Assembly: GCA_963682055.1 (NCBI GenBank) | Contig: OY821749.1 | Span: 5,072,336-5,136,335, forward strand | Length of the DNA: 64,000 nucleotides | Reading direction: 5' to 3' | Origin: Primula veris | Taxonomy: Eukaryota; Streptophyta; Magnoliopsida; Ericales; Primulaceae | In this document: positions 1 through 13,500 of the stretch, in pieces | How positions within the stretch are numbered: the stretch's first letter is position 1 | How the letters are laid out: each line of letters starts with the position of its first letter | Program-made: the position numbers and the translations under genes | The notes under the pieces: generated by a model | Seen by the model: only the letters and a program-made list of their open reading frames with translations | Databases searched by the model: none | Told to the model about the DNA's origin: nothing

Positions 1-623
1 GTCCAAACAAGACTAAACCACACCGATCTTTATTAATTAGTTATGTTGGTAATTTTATTAAAAAGCGAATCGAACTGACTATTGTTGAGCCATTATGCCA
101 ATGGTTAGAGCCACCGCATCAATTACTCCGAAATTTTCCCACTTTTTAAGTTTGTGGGTAACCATTTTGAGTTTCTCTATATTAACATCAATATCATAAT
201 TAATTATATATTTTATTATTTTATATGAACATGTTTTTCTTCCTCCATATTATTTTGTGTGGTTGTGAGGCACCGAAAATAAGAAAAGTATTATTTATTT
301 TATTGTTTAGGGGAACCTTATGGTCCCCTGTATATACGGATATACTTTGATGAAAGTTAGTTTATAGATACTATTGGGTAACTGATGTGTATACTATTTT
401 GCAAAAAATCCCTAATATAAGGAAATTTTGCTTATATACACAGTGGTGCTGACGGTGTTAACAAGTTTAGATAATACATGAAAACTGAGAATATGGGTAA
501 CCAGATAGTATACATTGTGGATTATTAGTTAAAAATCATGCAAATTCATGAAAGAAAGGATTGTTACACTAAATTTTTACATTCGACATAGTAAAATTCT
601 ATTGGTTTGTACATAGTTATATA

Positions 624-653
624 CTAGCGTATGTGTGCCCACGCGATACGTGG
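624..653 (-). mobile_element. Helitron-like 3' terminus
   Basis: Read on the minus strand, a GC-rich hairpin (arms CCACG/CGTGG, 639-653) is followed by about 11 bases and then CTAG (624-627), with T next outside (complement of A at 623). A hairpin about 10 nt before CTRR and insertion next to T are the hallmarks of Helitron 3' ends. The matching 5' TC end, which should lie at higher coordinates, was not identified, so only the terminus is called. Confidence 0.45.
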
Positions 654-1449
654 TATAATGCATAGAAGTGTATAATGAGAAATATGCATAAATTGTTATT
701 GCAGTTTAAAAAAAAAAAGGCAATGTAAACTCAATTTAGAAAAAAAAAACTCTTAATCTTAAAAGGAGAAGTACTAATACCTGAGGGGAGGAGAGAAGAG
801 AATACAGAGGAGAGACAGGGAGAGAGGAATTTTTTTAACATGATGGTTTTAACCGTTTTAATCGTTTGTTTGATAGCAGTTTTTTTTTTTAACTTTGTAA
901 TTATTATTAACTTTGTAAAAAAAAGTATAGGAAAATGTGAAGCTGTTGGTCTTCCTAATCCGGGATTTTTATATCGTAAACTCGTTTAGCCCTTGTTGAG
1001 TTTCGTTATGATGTATATGTAAGCTGAACCATAATTATCAAACAAATTTATCATAAAAAGGTCAAACGACGCAATACCTTATCCTTTGGCATACAATAGA
1101 TTTATACATTTGCGTTTCGTTCCCTCTATTCTTTGTAAAAATATAAAAAAGAATTGTAATAAACAAATTTTTTTATATATAACCCGTAAAATAATACAAT
1201 GAACGCACCAACTTTTTTACTTACATATATCATAAACTAATAATTAAGAATGATTCTATCATTTTGACTCCAAAAAAAAAAAAAAAATACATATCAAGCG
1301 GCAAAGTGGAGGAACTAAATTATGAACAATTTGATATTTTTCCAGGTTCTTGTACTATTACTGTTACTATTAACTATAGAAATATCAATAAGTTTTTTAG
1401 CTGAAATTACAATGGACTTAAATGAAATTTAGGCCAATTCACAAGCAAA

Positions 1450-1545
1450 AGGTTACAAGCAAGCAAGCAAGCAGACACTTCTTCGTGAACGCGAACTAAC
1501 ACTTTTTACAAGCAGGCAGGCAGGTCAAGCAGACAGACAGCATTG
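1450..1545. repeat. Short tetranucleotide tandem repeats
   Basis: Runs of the units CAAG, CAGG and CAGA follow one another (for example near 1456-1475, 1512-1525 and 1528-1542), giving a compound microsatellite. No coding or regulatory role is visible. Confidence 0.6.
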
Positions 1546-1899
1546 ATGAAGAGTTGTGTGTTCAACTCCCGCTTCTTCTTTTTTTATACACGCACAGATT
1601 TATTTTAAGGGTCTTTTAGATCCATTAACAAAAACATACTCTATCCCTATTATATTAACAAAAACATGCACTAATAATTTAAATTATCAAAAATATACAT
1701 ATATATACTTATTATTTCTCTAATTCTAATCAGATCATAATCTAGCATTTCTCTCTAATCTAACATCTCTCTCTAACCGCAACTCTCTCACTAATACACG
1801 ATAATCACACATCTTTATAACACGTGTTAATCACCCATTTCTCTCTAAAAATGACTAAAAACTCACAAAATATTCATATACTAATTATAAAACGTCATA

Positions 1900-2056
1900 G
1901 GCTAATTTTAAAATTTCATACCCTAAATGTTCTGGATCACAATTAATATCTAAAAAAGAGTTCATACCCTAATTTTAAAATTTTATACCCTAATTTCAAA
2001 ACTTCATACCATAATTTCAAAACTTCATACCATAATTTTAAAATTTGATACCCTAC
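1900..2056. repeat. ~21-bp tandem repeat (CATACC...TTTT units)
   Basis: About six imperfect copies of a 21-22 bp unit beginning CATACC(C/A)TAATTT and ending in AAAACTT or AAAATTT lie head to tail. Between 1968 and 2056 the copies are nearly uninterrupted. This is a minisatellite-like array in non-coding DNA. Confidence 0.6.
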
Positions 2057-2627
2057 ATATGGATTTCTCTCAATACTGTACATATGGATTATTCTCTTTC
2101 AACTTGAAAGCCACAAGGTTTACAATAATCTCAAATCTAAATAAATACAAAACAATCCCACCAATTTCATATATTTTTCATATATTACGGGGTATCAACC
2201 AGTGTAATATTTATGTATTACGTATGTATATATCTGTATTTTTATGTATATGGATGTTTATATAATCTAGATGATGTTCGGTAGTCAGTGACGGGTTTTC
2301 ATGCTGGATGAGTGGAGAGAGATAGAGTGAGTGAGATATGAAAGAAAGATACAGAGAATAATGGAGAAAAGAGAGAGTAAGATCATAGATAAAGATATAG
2401 AGAAGAATTAGTGAGAGAGAGGAGAATAAACGAGAGAGAGAAAAATGGAGGAGAGTGAGAGTAAGATAAGAGAGAAAAAACAAAGAGAATAAACAGCATT
2501 AAATTTGTCTGGTATGTTTTTGATAATGAAAAATTTTTGGTTATATTTTTATTAATTTAGTTTAAAAAATAGTATGTTTTGTTAATTTATCCTTAATTAA
2601 ATGATCAATTATATAAATTTATTTATA

Positions 2628-2935
2628 TTATGAGTCAACACACATGACTTGGTGTAATGACACAAAACCAACACATGTCAAATAAGTGACACATGTCACA
2701 ATTGCACCTGACAATATATGTCTATAAATAGTGCTTTTTTTCATAAGAACTTAAGTAGTGAGAAAACTAGTGATTGAAATTTATACTATGTAATTTCTTA
2801 CTTTTATATATATAAAATATAACGATCTTTCTCGTGGAATATAACTCAACCCCGAAGTGTTGGGATACCGAATCACGTTATATCCCGTGTTCATATTATT
2901 GAGCTATTAGTGTCCTTTTTTTTTTAATAAAATTG
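2628..2935 (+). repeat. 5' LTR of the Copia relic
   Basis: It aligns with 5283-5639: TGACTTGGTGTAATGACACA, a TATAAATAGTGCT box and a downstream block containing CGATCTTTCTCGTG occur in both. The outer edges are approximate. The region just inside it (2906-2962) forms an imperfect hairpin with arms CTATTAGTGTC and GACACTAATAG. Confidence 0.75.
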
Positions 2936-3161
2936 TCATTTTATAAAAAACGACACTAATAGGGGATTAAACTCTAAACACTTATAAGAACATAAAATTG
3001 AATGGGTCGTACCATCACTGTCTCATCTCGACCCCCGTATTCGACAAAGCGAATTAGAAGTTCAGAAAATCATTCACTTACCAAGAATTGTTAATAATTT
3101 ACCCGATACATTTACGGATACACATAAACTACTGAAATCAAATATATATGCATCTAACACT

Positions 3162-5190
3162 ATGATACGTATTGATGTTCCTATAAGTGAATCAATAACT
3201 AATGACCATAAAGCATGTCAGAAGCGTGGAAGAGTCGTGGGTGTAAAAGATAAATTTCCCCAAAAAAGAAGAGAAATAAGACTAAGTAATCATCCGGCAG
3301 ATGAAACTTTCCCTAATAATTCTTCTGAAGAGAAAATACAAGAATCACTGGAACGGACTAAAGAGCCGAATAAAATTACCACTGAAGAGGTTCCACAAGT
3401 AACTTTGTTCCAACCTACAGAACAATTTCCTTATGAAGAGGTTATATCTCATGAAGATATACAAGTGCCTAAAACACAACAGTGAGATCTCAATATTTTA
3501 TGGGGAGAAATGGAATCGTAGTAATATGGTAATTGACGAAATATTTGTATATGTTATAGCTCTTGAAATTATTGGTAAGGAGAATTCTGAATCAACTTCC
3601 ATCGAAAAATGTCGACGTATAAGTGATTGGCCAAAATGAAAAATTGCTATTGAAACTGAATTAAGTTCATTAGCAAAACGGTTAGTATTTGGACCGGTAC
3701 TCCAGACACAAGAAGATGTCATGCCCATAGGATACATATAGGTATTTGTACAAAAACGTAACGAGCACAGCGAAGTCGTTAGATATAAAACACGACTTGT
3801 TGCTCAAGCTTTCTCTCAAAGACATGGGATAGATTATCAGGAAACATATTCTCCGGTAATGGATGGGAGTACTTTCCGATTCTTGATCGGTTTAACAGTC
3901 GCTGAACGACTAGAAATGCGTCTAATGGACGTAGTCTCTTCATATTTATATGAGTCATTAGACAGTGACATTTATATGAAAATACTTGAAGATTTTAAAT
4001 TGATTGAAGCAAAAGATAGGAGTTTATACTCGATTAAACTCCAAATATCATTATACGTCTTAAAGCAATCATGACTCATGTGGTACAATCGGCTAAGCGA
4101 TTACCTCCTAAATGAGGATTATGTTAATAGTCTGATATGTCCATGCATTTTTATTACGAAGGAGAATTATGGGTTCGCTATTATTATGTTTATGTTGATG
4201 ATATAAATATAATTGGTACTGCTGAAGAAATCTCAAAGTCTGTTAATTACCTAGAAAGTGAAATTTGAGATGAAAGATATCGGGAAGACAAAGTATTTTT
4301 CTCGGTTTACAAATCGAGCATACAACTAAGGGTATATTTTTCCATCAGTCTAACTACACTGAAAAAGTATTTTGCCAGTTTTATATGGACAAAGTACACC
4401 CGCTAAGTTCCCCTATGATTGGTCGCTCACTAAATATCAAGAAAGATTTCTTTCGTCCAAAAGACGAAAAAGAAGATTTACTAGGCCTTAAAGTATCATA
4501 ATTAAGTGCAATCGGTACCCTTATGTACCTTGAAAATTGCACTAGACCAGATATTGCATTCTCTGTAAATCTACTTGCAAGATATAATTCAGCACCAACT
4601 CGAATACATTTGAATGGTGTTAAACATATTTTGTGATATTTACGAAGGTCCTTCGATTTAGGGTTATTTTACTCGAACGATGGAAATGGGGAATTAATTG
4701 GATATGCAGATGTTGGCTACCTGTCTGATCCACATATTGTTAAATCACAAACCGGATATGCTTTTACACATGGTGGTACTGCAGTCTCTTGGCGTTCTGT
4801 AAAACAACCATTAACCGCAACTTCTTCGAAACATTCAGAAATACTCGCAATTCATGAAGCAAGTCGAGAGTGTATTTAACTGATATCAATAATGCATTAC
4901 GTACAAGAACAGTCTGGATTAAAATCAACAAAAACTGAGCCAACTTTATTGTATGAAGATAATGCAGCTTGTATCACACAAATTAGAGAATGATACATTA
5001 AAGGGGATGGAACAAATCACATATCTAGCTCCCAAGTTCTTTTACACCCATGATCTTTAAAAGAATGGTGAAATAAATGTTCGCCAAATAAAATCAACAA
5101 ATAATTTGGTCCATTTATTTACTAAAGTTCTCACTGCAACGAACTTTAAGAAATTGATACACAATATTGGGATGAGAAGTTTAATATAAT
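3162..5190 (+). pseudogene. Copia pol remnant (linker, RT, RNase H)
   Basis: An open stretch at 3162-3482 holds the Copia linker pattern (CQKRGRVVGVKDKFPQKRR). A reverse transcriptase follows from about 3740: the motif RLVAQAFSQRHGIDYQETYS, then MRLMDVVSSYLY, then the active-site YVDD at 4191-4202. RNase H remnants (GGTAVSWRS, SSKHSEILAIHEAS) lie at 4770-4870, and the pol C-terminal motif LFTKVLTATNFKKLIHNIGM lies near 5115-5175. Reading requires several frame changes and passes in-frame stops (for example after LYVLKQS at 4072), so no product is expected. Family members copy the element RNA into DNA; this one cannot. Confidence 0.88.
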
Positions 5191-5282
5191 TTAGGAAATA
5201 ATCATTTTAAGTTCTGATGTTTATGAGAGACTTAGATGACTAAGGACAAAGATGAGAATCATGTTCTGGTCATTAAGTGGAG

Positions 5283-5639
5283 TGTTATGAGTTATAACAC
5301 ATGAGTTGGTGTAATGACACACAACTAACACATGTCGAATAAGTGACACATGTCACAATTGCACCTGACAATATGTGACTATAAATAGTGCTCTTTTTAC
5401 ATCTTATTAGTCATAAAAAACAAAGAAAAAAATTATTAAGTAGTGAGAAAACCAGGTTAGTGAAATTTGTATTCCGTAATTTTTCAATTTTATATATATA
5501 AAAGTTAACGATCTTTCTCGTGAAATATGGTTCAATCCCGAAGTGTTGAGACGTCGAACCACGTTATATCTCATATTCATTTTATTTTTACGTTTCTAAT
5601 AGTTATATTATTAAGCTATTAGTGCCTTTTTTTATAACA
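5283..5639 (+). repeat. 3' LTR of the Copia relic
   Basis: It begins TGTTATGAG directly after a purine-rich tract (AAGTGGAG) that could be the polypurine tract. The body matches the 5' repeat, including the CTATAAATAGTGCT box. The end near 5639 is set by the loss of similarity after a T-run that follows GCTATTAGTGCC. Confidence 0.75.
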
Positions 5640-5860
5640 ATTTCTAATTTATTCACGAAATGCAAATAAGGAAATAAGTAGTGTAAATTGTAAAATTGCA
5701 AATATCATTTATCAATCCTTAAATACGAATAATCCCACCGTTCGACAATATAAGAACTTTTCGAATTTAAGTGGACATCTTTACCCTATTTTTACACTTA
5801 CTTTCCAAATTCTATGCCAACTTTTTTTACCCATCTTTGATTTAAATTAATATTAAAGCT

Positions 5861-7361
5861 CTGTTTGTTTCGTAGTAAAATATTTACGGAGGGAAAATAT
5901 TTTTCGGGTAAAGTTTTACGGTGCAAACTTTTATTTGTATTTTATTTACGGGTATTTGGTGCGTCAAAGGTTTCTCATGGGAATTCTATTGAAATTCAAA
6001 AATCTATTAATTATTTAAATTAGACAAATTCGATGCATAAATAAATAAACATTGTTCATACTTTAAACAAAATATTTTAAGATGAAAAACATCAAAAATT
6101 AACTAAAAGTCACAAAAATTAACTAAAAGTCACAAAAATGAATAAGTTCATGAAAGTTTAAAAACATTAGTGATTAAAATCACAATTATTTTGACGGGAA
6201 AAAAGCTAAAAGTTCGTCTATTTTTCTGAAAGGAACTTCATCAATATGTATAGGAAACTTAACCTAAACACATATTTTATTTCATATACGTCACTTATAA
6301 TAACTTATAATTTTTCAACATATAAACTCATAAAATTATAAGTATAGAAAATATTATTGACTTTTTTTAGGTTTTTCAAATTTTCTTGGGTTTTTTAGAT
6401 TTTTCAGAATTTTTTATTTTATTTTTTTCATTTTTTTTTTGTTATTTTTTAGATTTTTTCCTATTTATTTATATTTTTATTGATTAATTAGATTTTAGCT
6501 TTTTCAAAATTTCTTGGGTTTTTTAGATTTTTCAGAATTTTTTGTTTTATTTTTTCCATTTTTTTTGTTATTTTTTAGATTTTTTCCTATTTATTTATAT
6601 TTTTATTGGTTAATTAGATTTTAGCTTTTTCAAATTTTCTTTGGTTTTTTAGATTTTTCGGAATTTTTTGTTTTATTTTTTCCATTTTTTTGTTATTTTT
6701 TAGATTTTTTCCTATTTATTTATATTTTTATTGGTTAATTAAATTTTAGCTTTTTCAAATTTTCTTGGGTTTTTTAGATTTTTCAGAATTTTTTGTTTTA
6801 TTTTTTCCATTTTTCCATTTTTTTGTTTTATTTTTAGATTTTTTTCTATTTATTTATATTTTTATTCGTCAATTAGATTTTAGCTTGTTCAAATTTTCTT
6901 GGGTTTTTAGATTTTTCAGAATTTATTTTTATTTTTTTTCCATTTTTGTTATTTTTTAGAATTTTTCGTGTTTTTTCTTTTTTTTTATTGGTTAGTAGAT
7001 AGAATTGGACTAATTATTAAATAATTTTGAAAGAATAGACCTATAATTAATAATAGTTATAATACTAGTATTAGAAAGAATATAGAGAGAGGCTCCGTAA
7101 ACCGTTTACAACTTTATTTGCGGGGTAATCGTTTCCCTCAATTTTAGTGGATATGTGGGAAAAGTTTTCCAAAAAAAATGTTTTACGTTAAACCAATCAC
7201 CCGAAAATGTTTTCACCCGAAAACGTTTTCCCCAATTTTAGTGGATATGTGGGAAAATTTTTCCCAAAAAAAATGTTTTACGTTAAACCAATCAACCGAA
7301 AAATTTATTTTACCCATAAATATGTTTGTTTACCCCATTTTACAACAAAATAAACAAACCT
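5861..7361. mobile_element. Non-autonomous TIR element, ~1.5 kb
   Basis: The left end (CTCTGTTTGTTTCGTAG then TAAAATATTTACGG) and the reverse complement of the right end (AGGTTTGTTTATTTTGTTG then TAAAATGG) are similar, so the element has terminal inverted repeats. A second, shorter copy in the opposite orientation lies at 51490-52279; it shares both ends and the internal sequence GGAGCCTCTCTCTATATTC. No transposase is encoded. Most of the length difference comes from the tandem array at about 6365-6990. Superfamily is uncertain: no clear target duplication was seen, although long TIRs and AT-rich filling would fit a Mutator-like element. Confidence 0.65.
6365..6990. repeat. ~125-bp minisatellite, five copies
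   Basis: Five head-to-tail copies begin near 6368, 6499, 6624, 6748 and 6882, each with TTTTTCAAATTTTCTTGGG, then TTTTAGATTTTTCAGAATTT and TTTATTTATATTTTTATT. Spacing is 124-134 bp. The related element at 51490-52279 has only about two copies, so the array expanded within this insertion. The 64-codon open frame over it is a Phe-rich by-product. Confidence 0.8.
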
Positions 7362-7557
7362 AAAACTAAAATACGTAGATTACATGACAAAACATTATTA
7401 ATAAAAGTGCCACAAAGCACTTTACGGGACGGGACTTATATCGTGTACTTGTTCGTTCAGCAACCCTTTCCCCAAGTCTGCTCTCTCTCTCTACATACAT
7501 AGATACACAAGTCTATACTATAATAATAAACCCTACAACTAAACCTTTACGAATAAA

Positions 7558-7580
7558 ACACACACACACACACACACACA
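7558..7580 (+). repeat. (CA)n microsatellite in the leader of the ATAD1/Msp1 gene
   Basis: About eleven CA units end some 18 bp before the ATG at 7599. A CT repeat (7479-7493) lies further upstream. Both probably fall within the 5' untranslated region, where length changes could affect expression. Confidence 0.7.
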
Positions 7581-7598
7581 TAAATAAAACATATAATA

Positions 7599-10500
7599 AT
7601 GAGGAATTCTTCGTCTTCGGAGTCGAGGTTAGTGCAGGAGCTGATTTTGTACGCGGCGAGCGCGGCGCTGAGTTGTCTGGTGCTGTTTGTGGGTTTACGA
7701 CACCTTGACCCGAACCGAGAGGCATCGAATAAAGCTAAAGAGATGAAGAAGGACATTGCTAAGAGGTTGGGTAGACCTCTTATTCACACCAATCCTTATG
7801 AGGTACTTGCTTTTTTTGTTCCATTTCTCTACTTTTTTCCACATTACCTATTTCCTGTGTTTTTTAGTCAGATGTTCATTTTTAATTATTAGAGTTGTTG
7901 TTGTTTGGTCTAATTACTACTCGGTTTGTCCCATAATGATAGGCCTGTTAGAGTTTTGACTCCGTCCCAAAATAATGGTACATTTTCATTTTATACCCTT
8001 ATTAATTGTTTTTGCCTGTTTTTGTTAAATCTTCACTTTTAATGCTTAGAGTTGTTGTTTAGTCTAATTACTAGTATTTGGTTTGTTATATGTAATTCTC
8101 TACATAATTATTCCTTTGATTAAATAGCGATTTAACTTCTTCTTTTTTAAAAGTAACTAGCTATTTACTATATATTATGGTTTTTGTACATGAATTGTTG
8201 ATGTTTTCTCGATTAGTATCTTGAATTCTTATTTACTTATGTAGTATCATGAATTCAATTTTTGATTTTTATTACCCTTATTTAGTACCCTGATTTATGG
8301 TTTTTATTTTGAACTATATTGTTCATTTTGATACCCTAAATTCTGAATTATTTCTTATTTGGTACCCTGAATTCTCAATATTTTCTTCTTTAGTACCCTG
8401 AACTATTTTGTCAAATCTTCAATTTTAATGCTTATAGTTGTTGTTTGGTGTACTTACTATTTTGGTTTGCTCCCTATCTGTCTTCTATGCTTTTTCTGGG
8501 AGAGAACTTGTTATATGTAATGCTTTTGAGCTTTGATTAACGTAACTAAATACGGTCGTGATTTGACTGAAACTAAACTGAATTAACGAGAGCTATTAAG
8601 ATTTGAACTCTATTCCCTAAGTAACTTAAAACACTCAAATGCACCATCTTAACGATGAGAGTATATTGGTATATAAGCTACCTTTTTACTATTAACATAC
8701 AATTTTTTTGCCGAATATTTTCGTTGCACCCTCTGTACTTACTTTTTTCCACTTCCTGTCTTTTTTGTCAAATCTTAACTTTTTGGCCCCTAATGCTTAA
8801 TAGTTGTTGTTTTTGGTCTAATTACTATTTGGTTGCTCCCTGATTGGGAGAGAACTTGTTATGTGTAATTCTCTACAGACTTGTGTATTTGGTACAAGCT
8901 TTTTTTTCATTGCTTTTTAGAATTTTGCTACGAAAAGCCATTGGGTGTTTGGTATGTTAGCTGTTATGGCTTTTAAAAAGCTTGATTTTTGCAATAAAAT
9001 CAGTAAAAGCTTGAAAAGCAAAAATCTATTTTTTTCGGCACCAATTTCGGAGTTTAAAAAAATTAATGTTGTCAACGAAAATACCTCCAACCTATAGGGG
9101 TAATTACAAGCAAAAACTACTCCTTTTATCTTTAAAATATGGATAGTTTGGTCATTTTGATTGAATTAACAAAAGGCTAAAATCTAAAACAAAACGCAAA
9201 TATTAATAAGTCTAGCTTTTAAAAATTTGTTACCAAATGCACTACCAGCTTTTTATAATCAAATTTTTTTACGGTTACTTTCTAAAAGTAGGTTTTTACC
9301 AAAAAACCTGATGCCAAACGAACCCTTATTCGTGATATAACCGACCAACACTCCTTTAATACTTAATAAAGTTGTCTAGTCTGATAAGCACCAATCTTAT
9401 AAAATAGCCCTCTTTCTGGATTTAGTGGGCAATGTTAGGTACTATATTGAGCATTTATGTCACTTTATCAGATTATTTTTCCCCCTTCCCTCTTGATTTA
9501 AGGATAACATCGACATGTATGTATGCTACACTAAGATAATCCACTCTCATTGTCTTATTCTCTACTCTTCAATTTTTTTTGTAGAAAGTCGTTATCTTTT
9601 GGTCTAATCTTCAGTTCCACCCTGTTACTTGAGATTTGTTGTTTGAGTAGTACTGGGGATTGAAAGTTATATATATGCATTTATCCTATTCGACAAACCC
9701 CCTGGACTTTATGCCTTCAAAATTACATAACTACCGTTTTAGGTTTTTTTTTTAGTATATTTTTGTATACATCCATTTTTAGAAGCCTAGCACTACTCAG
9801 TGGGAGAAATCTTGTTGGTCAGAGTATTAGCTTGACAAATTTATCTATATAGCAATTTCTTTGGTTTATGATTTATTACAGTATACTTCATAATTATTAG
9901 TTTGAACTTAGTGTCTATTCTCTTATCCAAAAAGTTCTTACATGATGTTAATTTTATGAGCTTCACCTTGTTTATTAGTGGGTAGAAATATGAGGGTTGG
10001 AGTAATAGCTTGATAAATGGATGCAATGTATTTAAATGTTTTTTTTATGTGTAGCAGGATTCTCGGTTCAATAGAATATAATGAAAGCTTCATAAAATCA
10101 GCTGTTTCTTTTCATCCAGTTGTTGCTTGTTTAGCTGTAAAAAGCATAAGTGGTTAAGGAAAGGATGGTGTTCCTGATCAACAGATGTATACCAGATATG
10201 TATATATAGGTCTACACCCCTTTTTTGCTGATTATTAAAGATAGATATTTTCTTTAAAAAAAAGTAAAAGGGGACATTTTCAAGTATGCATAGAACTCTC
10301 TTTAACTTCTTAGTTTCAATTTTTACCATATTAATGTGCTACTGCTTATTTTCTAGGAAAACATGGTGCCGGTAGAAAAATGCGTTTAAACTACCAAATT
10401 GTCTGAATAGACTTGAAATATCACCAATGTTACAGTTATGTTTACACCTTTCTTGTTGCTAGAAAGTGCCCTGTTATTTATTTATTTTTATTTACAGTTT

Positions 10501-13500
10501 TGTATGATAGCAGTAGAGCAGTGCCCTTAAACAGAAGCTTCTCTTCGTGGAAATTAAGCAATTGCCCAAAGCTCTTTATTTATCTCCCAGTTTAATATGT
10601 AACCTATTCATTTGCTAGTATTTGAAAGAAAATTGTGCATGGTTATAACAGTATTTTAATCTACCAAGTCTGATAGCTTAATAAATTTTTGTTTGTTACA
10701 AAAACAGTATCTTCTTCTTACTTTTAAAATGATTGCTAGTTTTAAGACTCACTTTCTGTTACATAAACATCTATTTGAGTTAAGTTAAAAAAAAAATTCA
10801 TCTTTAGAAGAATGAGAGATAATAATGCTGATAATGGTGGTTTCAGTGGCTTCAAATCTATGATTTCCAAATAGTGAAATAGGATGTATCTGCGAGTGAT
10901 ATATGAAACTATGAGAACCTTCATTGAAAATTGAAAGTTCCTTAATTTAGTTTTTCGTCTAAGAATGAGAGATAATAATGCTGATATTGGTGGTTTCTAT
11001 GGCTTTAATTTCAGCTTTCCAAATAGGGAATTAGTATGTATATGCGAGTCTGATATATGAAACCTGTAATGAGTATCTTCTTTTAAAAGTGAATAGAATG
11101 CTGTAGTAGTGTAGTATGAGTGCCTTTTTTTTTCTTTTTTCTCTCATTCATCATAGATCCTCATTGGGTGTTATTTTTAAAACTCTATTAGGATGTAATA
11201 GCTTGCGACGTGATTAATCCCGATCACATAGATGTGAAATTTGATTCAATTGGAGGGTTGGATTCAATTAAAGAAGCTTTATATGAATTGGTGATCCTAC
11301 CTTTACGAAGACCTGATTTATTCTCACGAGGAAAGCTACTGGGCCCACAAAAGGGGGTCTTGTTATATGGGCCACCTGGTACAGGAAAGACTATGCTTGC
11401 CAAAGCTATAGCAAAGGAATCTGGTGCTGTTTTTATCAATGTGAGGATTGCTAATCTGATGAGCAAATGGTTTGGTGATGCCCAAAAACTCGGTGAGTAT
11501 GATATTGGTCATTATTTTTGTTTTTCTGAGAACTTTTGTTTTGCGATTTCTTCATAATGTGTGAAAACGCAGGTCAAGTTATACTACCTAATTTAGGACT
11601 TGTTTGATTTTCGGGTCAAGTTATACCACCTAATGTAGGACTTGTTTTGTTGCATCTTGTATGCCCGTTTTTTTTGTTGCCTTTTTTCTTTAAAGCGAGA
11701 CAGCATTTGGTTGACTGGTTTTAGCCTAGGAGTTACTGCTTATTTTTGGCTGAATGAGCTAGTAGTTTTTAGCCGAGTAAATGTGGCTTTTTCTGTCAGC
11801 TGAACGAATGTAGCTTTTTTCTTTACCTCAATAATAAATCAAGCATGTTTGCTTAAAATTGTGCCAAACAAGCTTTAGGCCTTAGAACAAAAGAAAATGT
11901 CGAAAGCTTGTTTTTCTTTTTCGTGATAGGTTTTTAGTCAAAAGGGCCACGAACCCCTGAGGTAGTATTTATATCTATTGGCTTAGTATTGTAAAAAACA
12001 TTTTTTAATAGGACGGGTCGTTAAATTTAATAGGATTCGTCATATTATTCTTACCATTACGGCAATTTTCTCCCCCAACCTATATTTTGTTAGCCCATAC
12101 TCTCTTTAGAAACTTTATATGATAAACAATTTCTAATGTAGTGTCAATTGTCTGCTAGATACTGAATAGGTTTTGGCAGACGCATTGGTTATGCATTCAT
12201 ACAAGACCGTCCGTATTGGTTCCAGCACCTAAGACAGTAAATTTACCAAGAGAAAGACTAAAAGGCTACCAAGAGAAAAAAGGGGCAAAAAGAAGTAAAT
12301 AAAAATGTGTTAGCATTTTCAATAGAACTGTCGAAGCTTAGTTAGTAAATTTTATCATTACTGGTTTGTTAGATCTCAAGTTTGAATCACTGAATGGTCT
12401 GTTATTTTTTACCTTTAAACATGGGGAAAATAAATAAAATATACTCCACTAATGTTTACTCGAATCTGTTACCTGATGTATGCAGATGACTTGACCACCC
12501 ACACACCTGTTACTGTTAATAATATTTATTTGAAATAATATACAACAGAGTAACATTTGCTTTTATTCACTATTTTTTAAAAGGCGGCCTTTCGTCGTTT
12601 GGAACCTAAGCTATTGGCCGTTTTGGGTGATGTCAAGGCCGGCCCTGCCTGGAGAATAGGTGCTTGATTATATAAAATTTCTTCTCTTTCTATTCTTTGT
12701 AATAGGTGTGGTGGTGTACCTTTATTATATGTGCTATATGGTCGTCAAGTTTTTTTCTTCTTTAAAACTTAAATATAACGTGCCACTGCCACCTATGTTG
12801 CATGTTAAATTTATTATTTTCTAACTTCTAGTGAAGAAATTTAAATTGCAGTCTGCACAATTTTTAAAGTTGAAGATGTATGTAAATTACTCCACTGTCT
12901 AGCTTGACTTGAGGTGCTGTAAAAATTAACTCTGGACCGTAACCAGCAAGACGCAAAGACTCTTGCATGAAATGAGTTCTTATGATTGTAATGCATTATT
13001 TGCATGTACACAGTATATATGCCTGTGTATTCATCTCTTACCCAGACATATGAAGACTTATTTCCTATGTTTTTGTGCGTGTTAAAATTCAATGGTAGTT
13101 TTTATCTCTTTTTACGTGACCTATAGTTGTAGCAACTTTATGCTGCAACTTTACTTAAGGCTCTGAAATTTCATGCTCTAAATCTCAATAGTTAATTACC
13201 TGTTAATTTGTTCTAGAGGTTGCGCATGAAACAACTTCAAATTATCACTTCGAAATTTCATATTTTTTTAATATAAAACCCTCACTATGGAGGTGCCAGG
13301 GATCGGACCCTGACGGTGAGCATAATGTCCCAGCTTCCTAACCATTTTGGGCAAACCCACTTGATCTCCAAATATTGTTGCTTAATTCAAGTATCTTCAT
13401 TAATTTTTGCAGTTGCTGCTGTGTTCAGTTTGGCGTATAAACTTCAGCCTGCAATTATATTCATTGATGAAGTTGATAGTTTTCTAGGCCAACGCCGCAC

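Larger units (their letters stand above)
1..2620. other. Gene-free AT-rich flank
   Basis: No open reading frame here resembles a known protein. The stretch holds poly-A and poly-T runs, a Helitron-like terminus near 624, short tandem repeats near 1450-1545 and 1900-2056, and a GA-rich tract around 2310-2490. The longest open frames (about 70-90 codons) are low-complexity Leu/Ser/Ile strings made by the GA/CT tract and are not credible genes. Confidence 0.6.
2628..5639 (+). mobile_element. Decayed Ty1/Copia LTR retrotransposon
   Basis: Two related direct repeats of about 300-360 bp (near 2628-2935 and 5283-5639) flank a broken Copia pol region. Both repeats share a block with ACACATGTCACAATTGCACC followed by CTATAAATAGTGCT, a plausible TATA-type promoter. 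The interior keeps the integrase-to-RT linker, reverse transcriptase and RNase H, but gag, protease and the integrase core are missing. The interior is only about 2.3 kb, half of what a full Copia needs, so there is a large internal deletion. Stops and frameshifts are frequent and the LTRs differ at many sites, so this is an old, immobile copy. No clear target-site duplication or Met-tRNA primer site was found. Confidence 0.85.

Noticed and set aside
3859..4074. 71-codon frame as an independent gene
   Set aside because: It is part of the decayed Copia reverse transcriptase.
11210..11557. 115-codon frame as a stand-alone AAA gene
   Set aside because: It is exon 2 of the ATAD1/Msp1 gene plus intron read-through.
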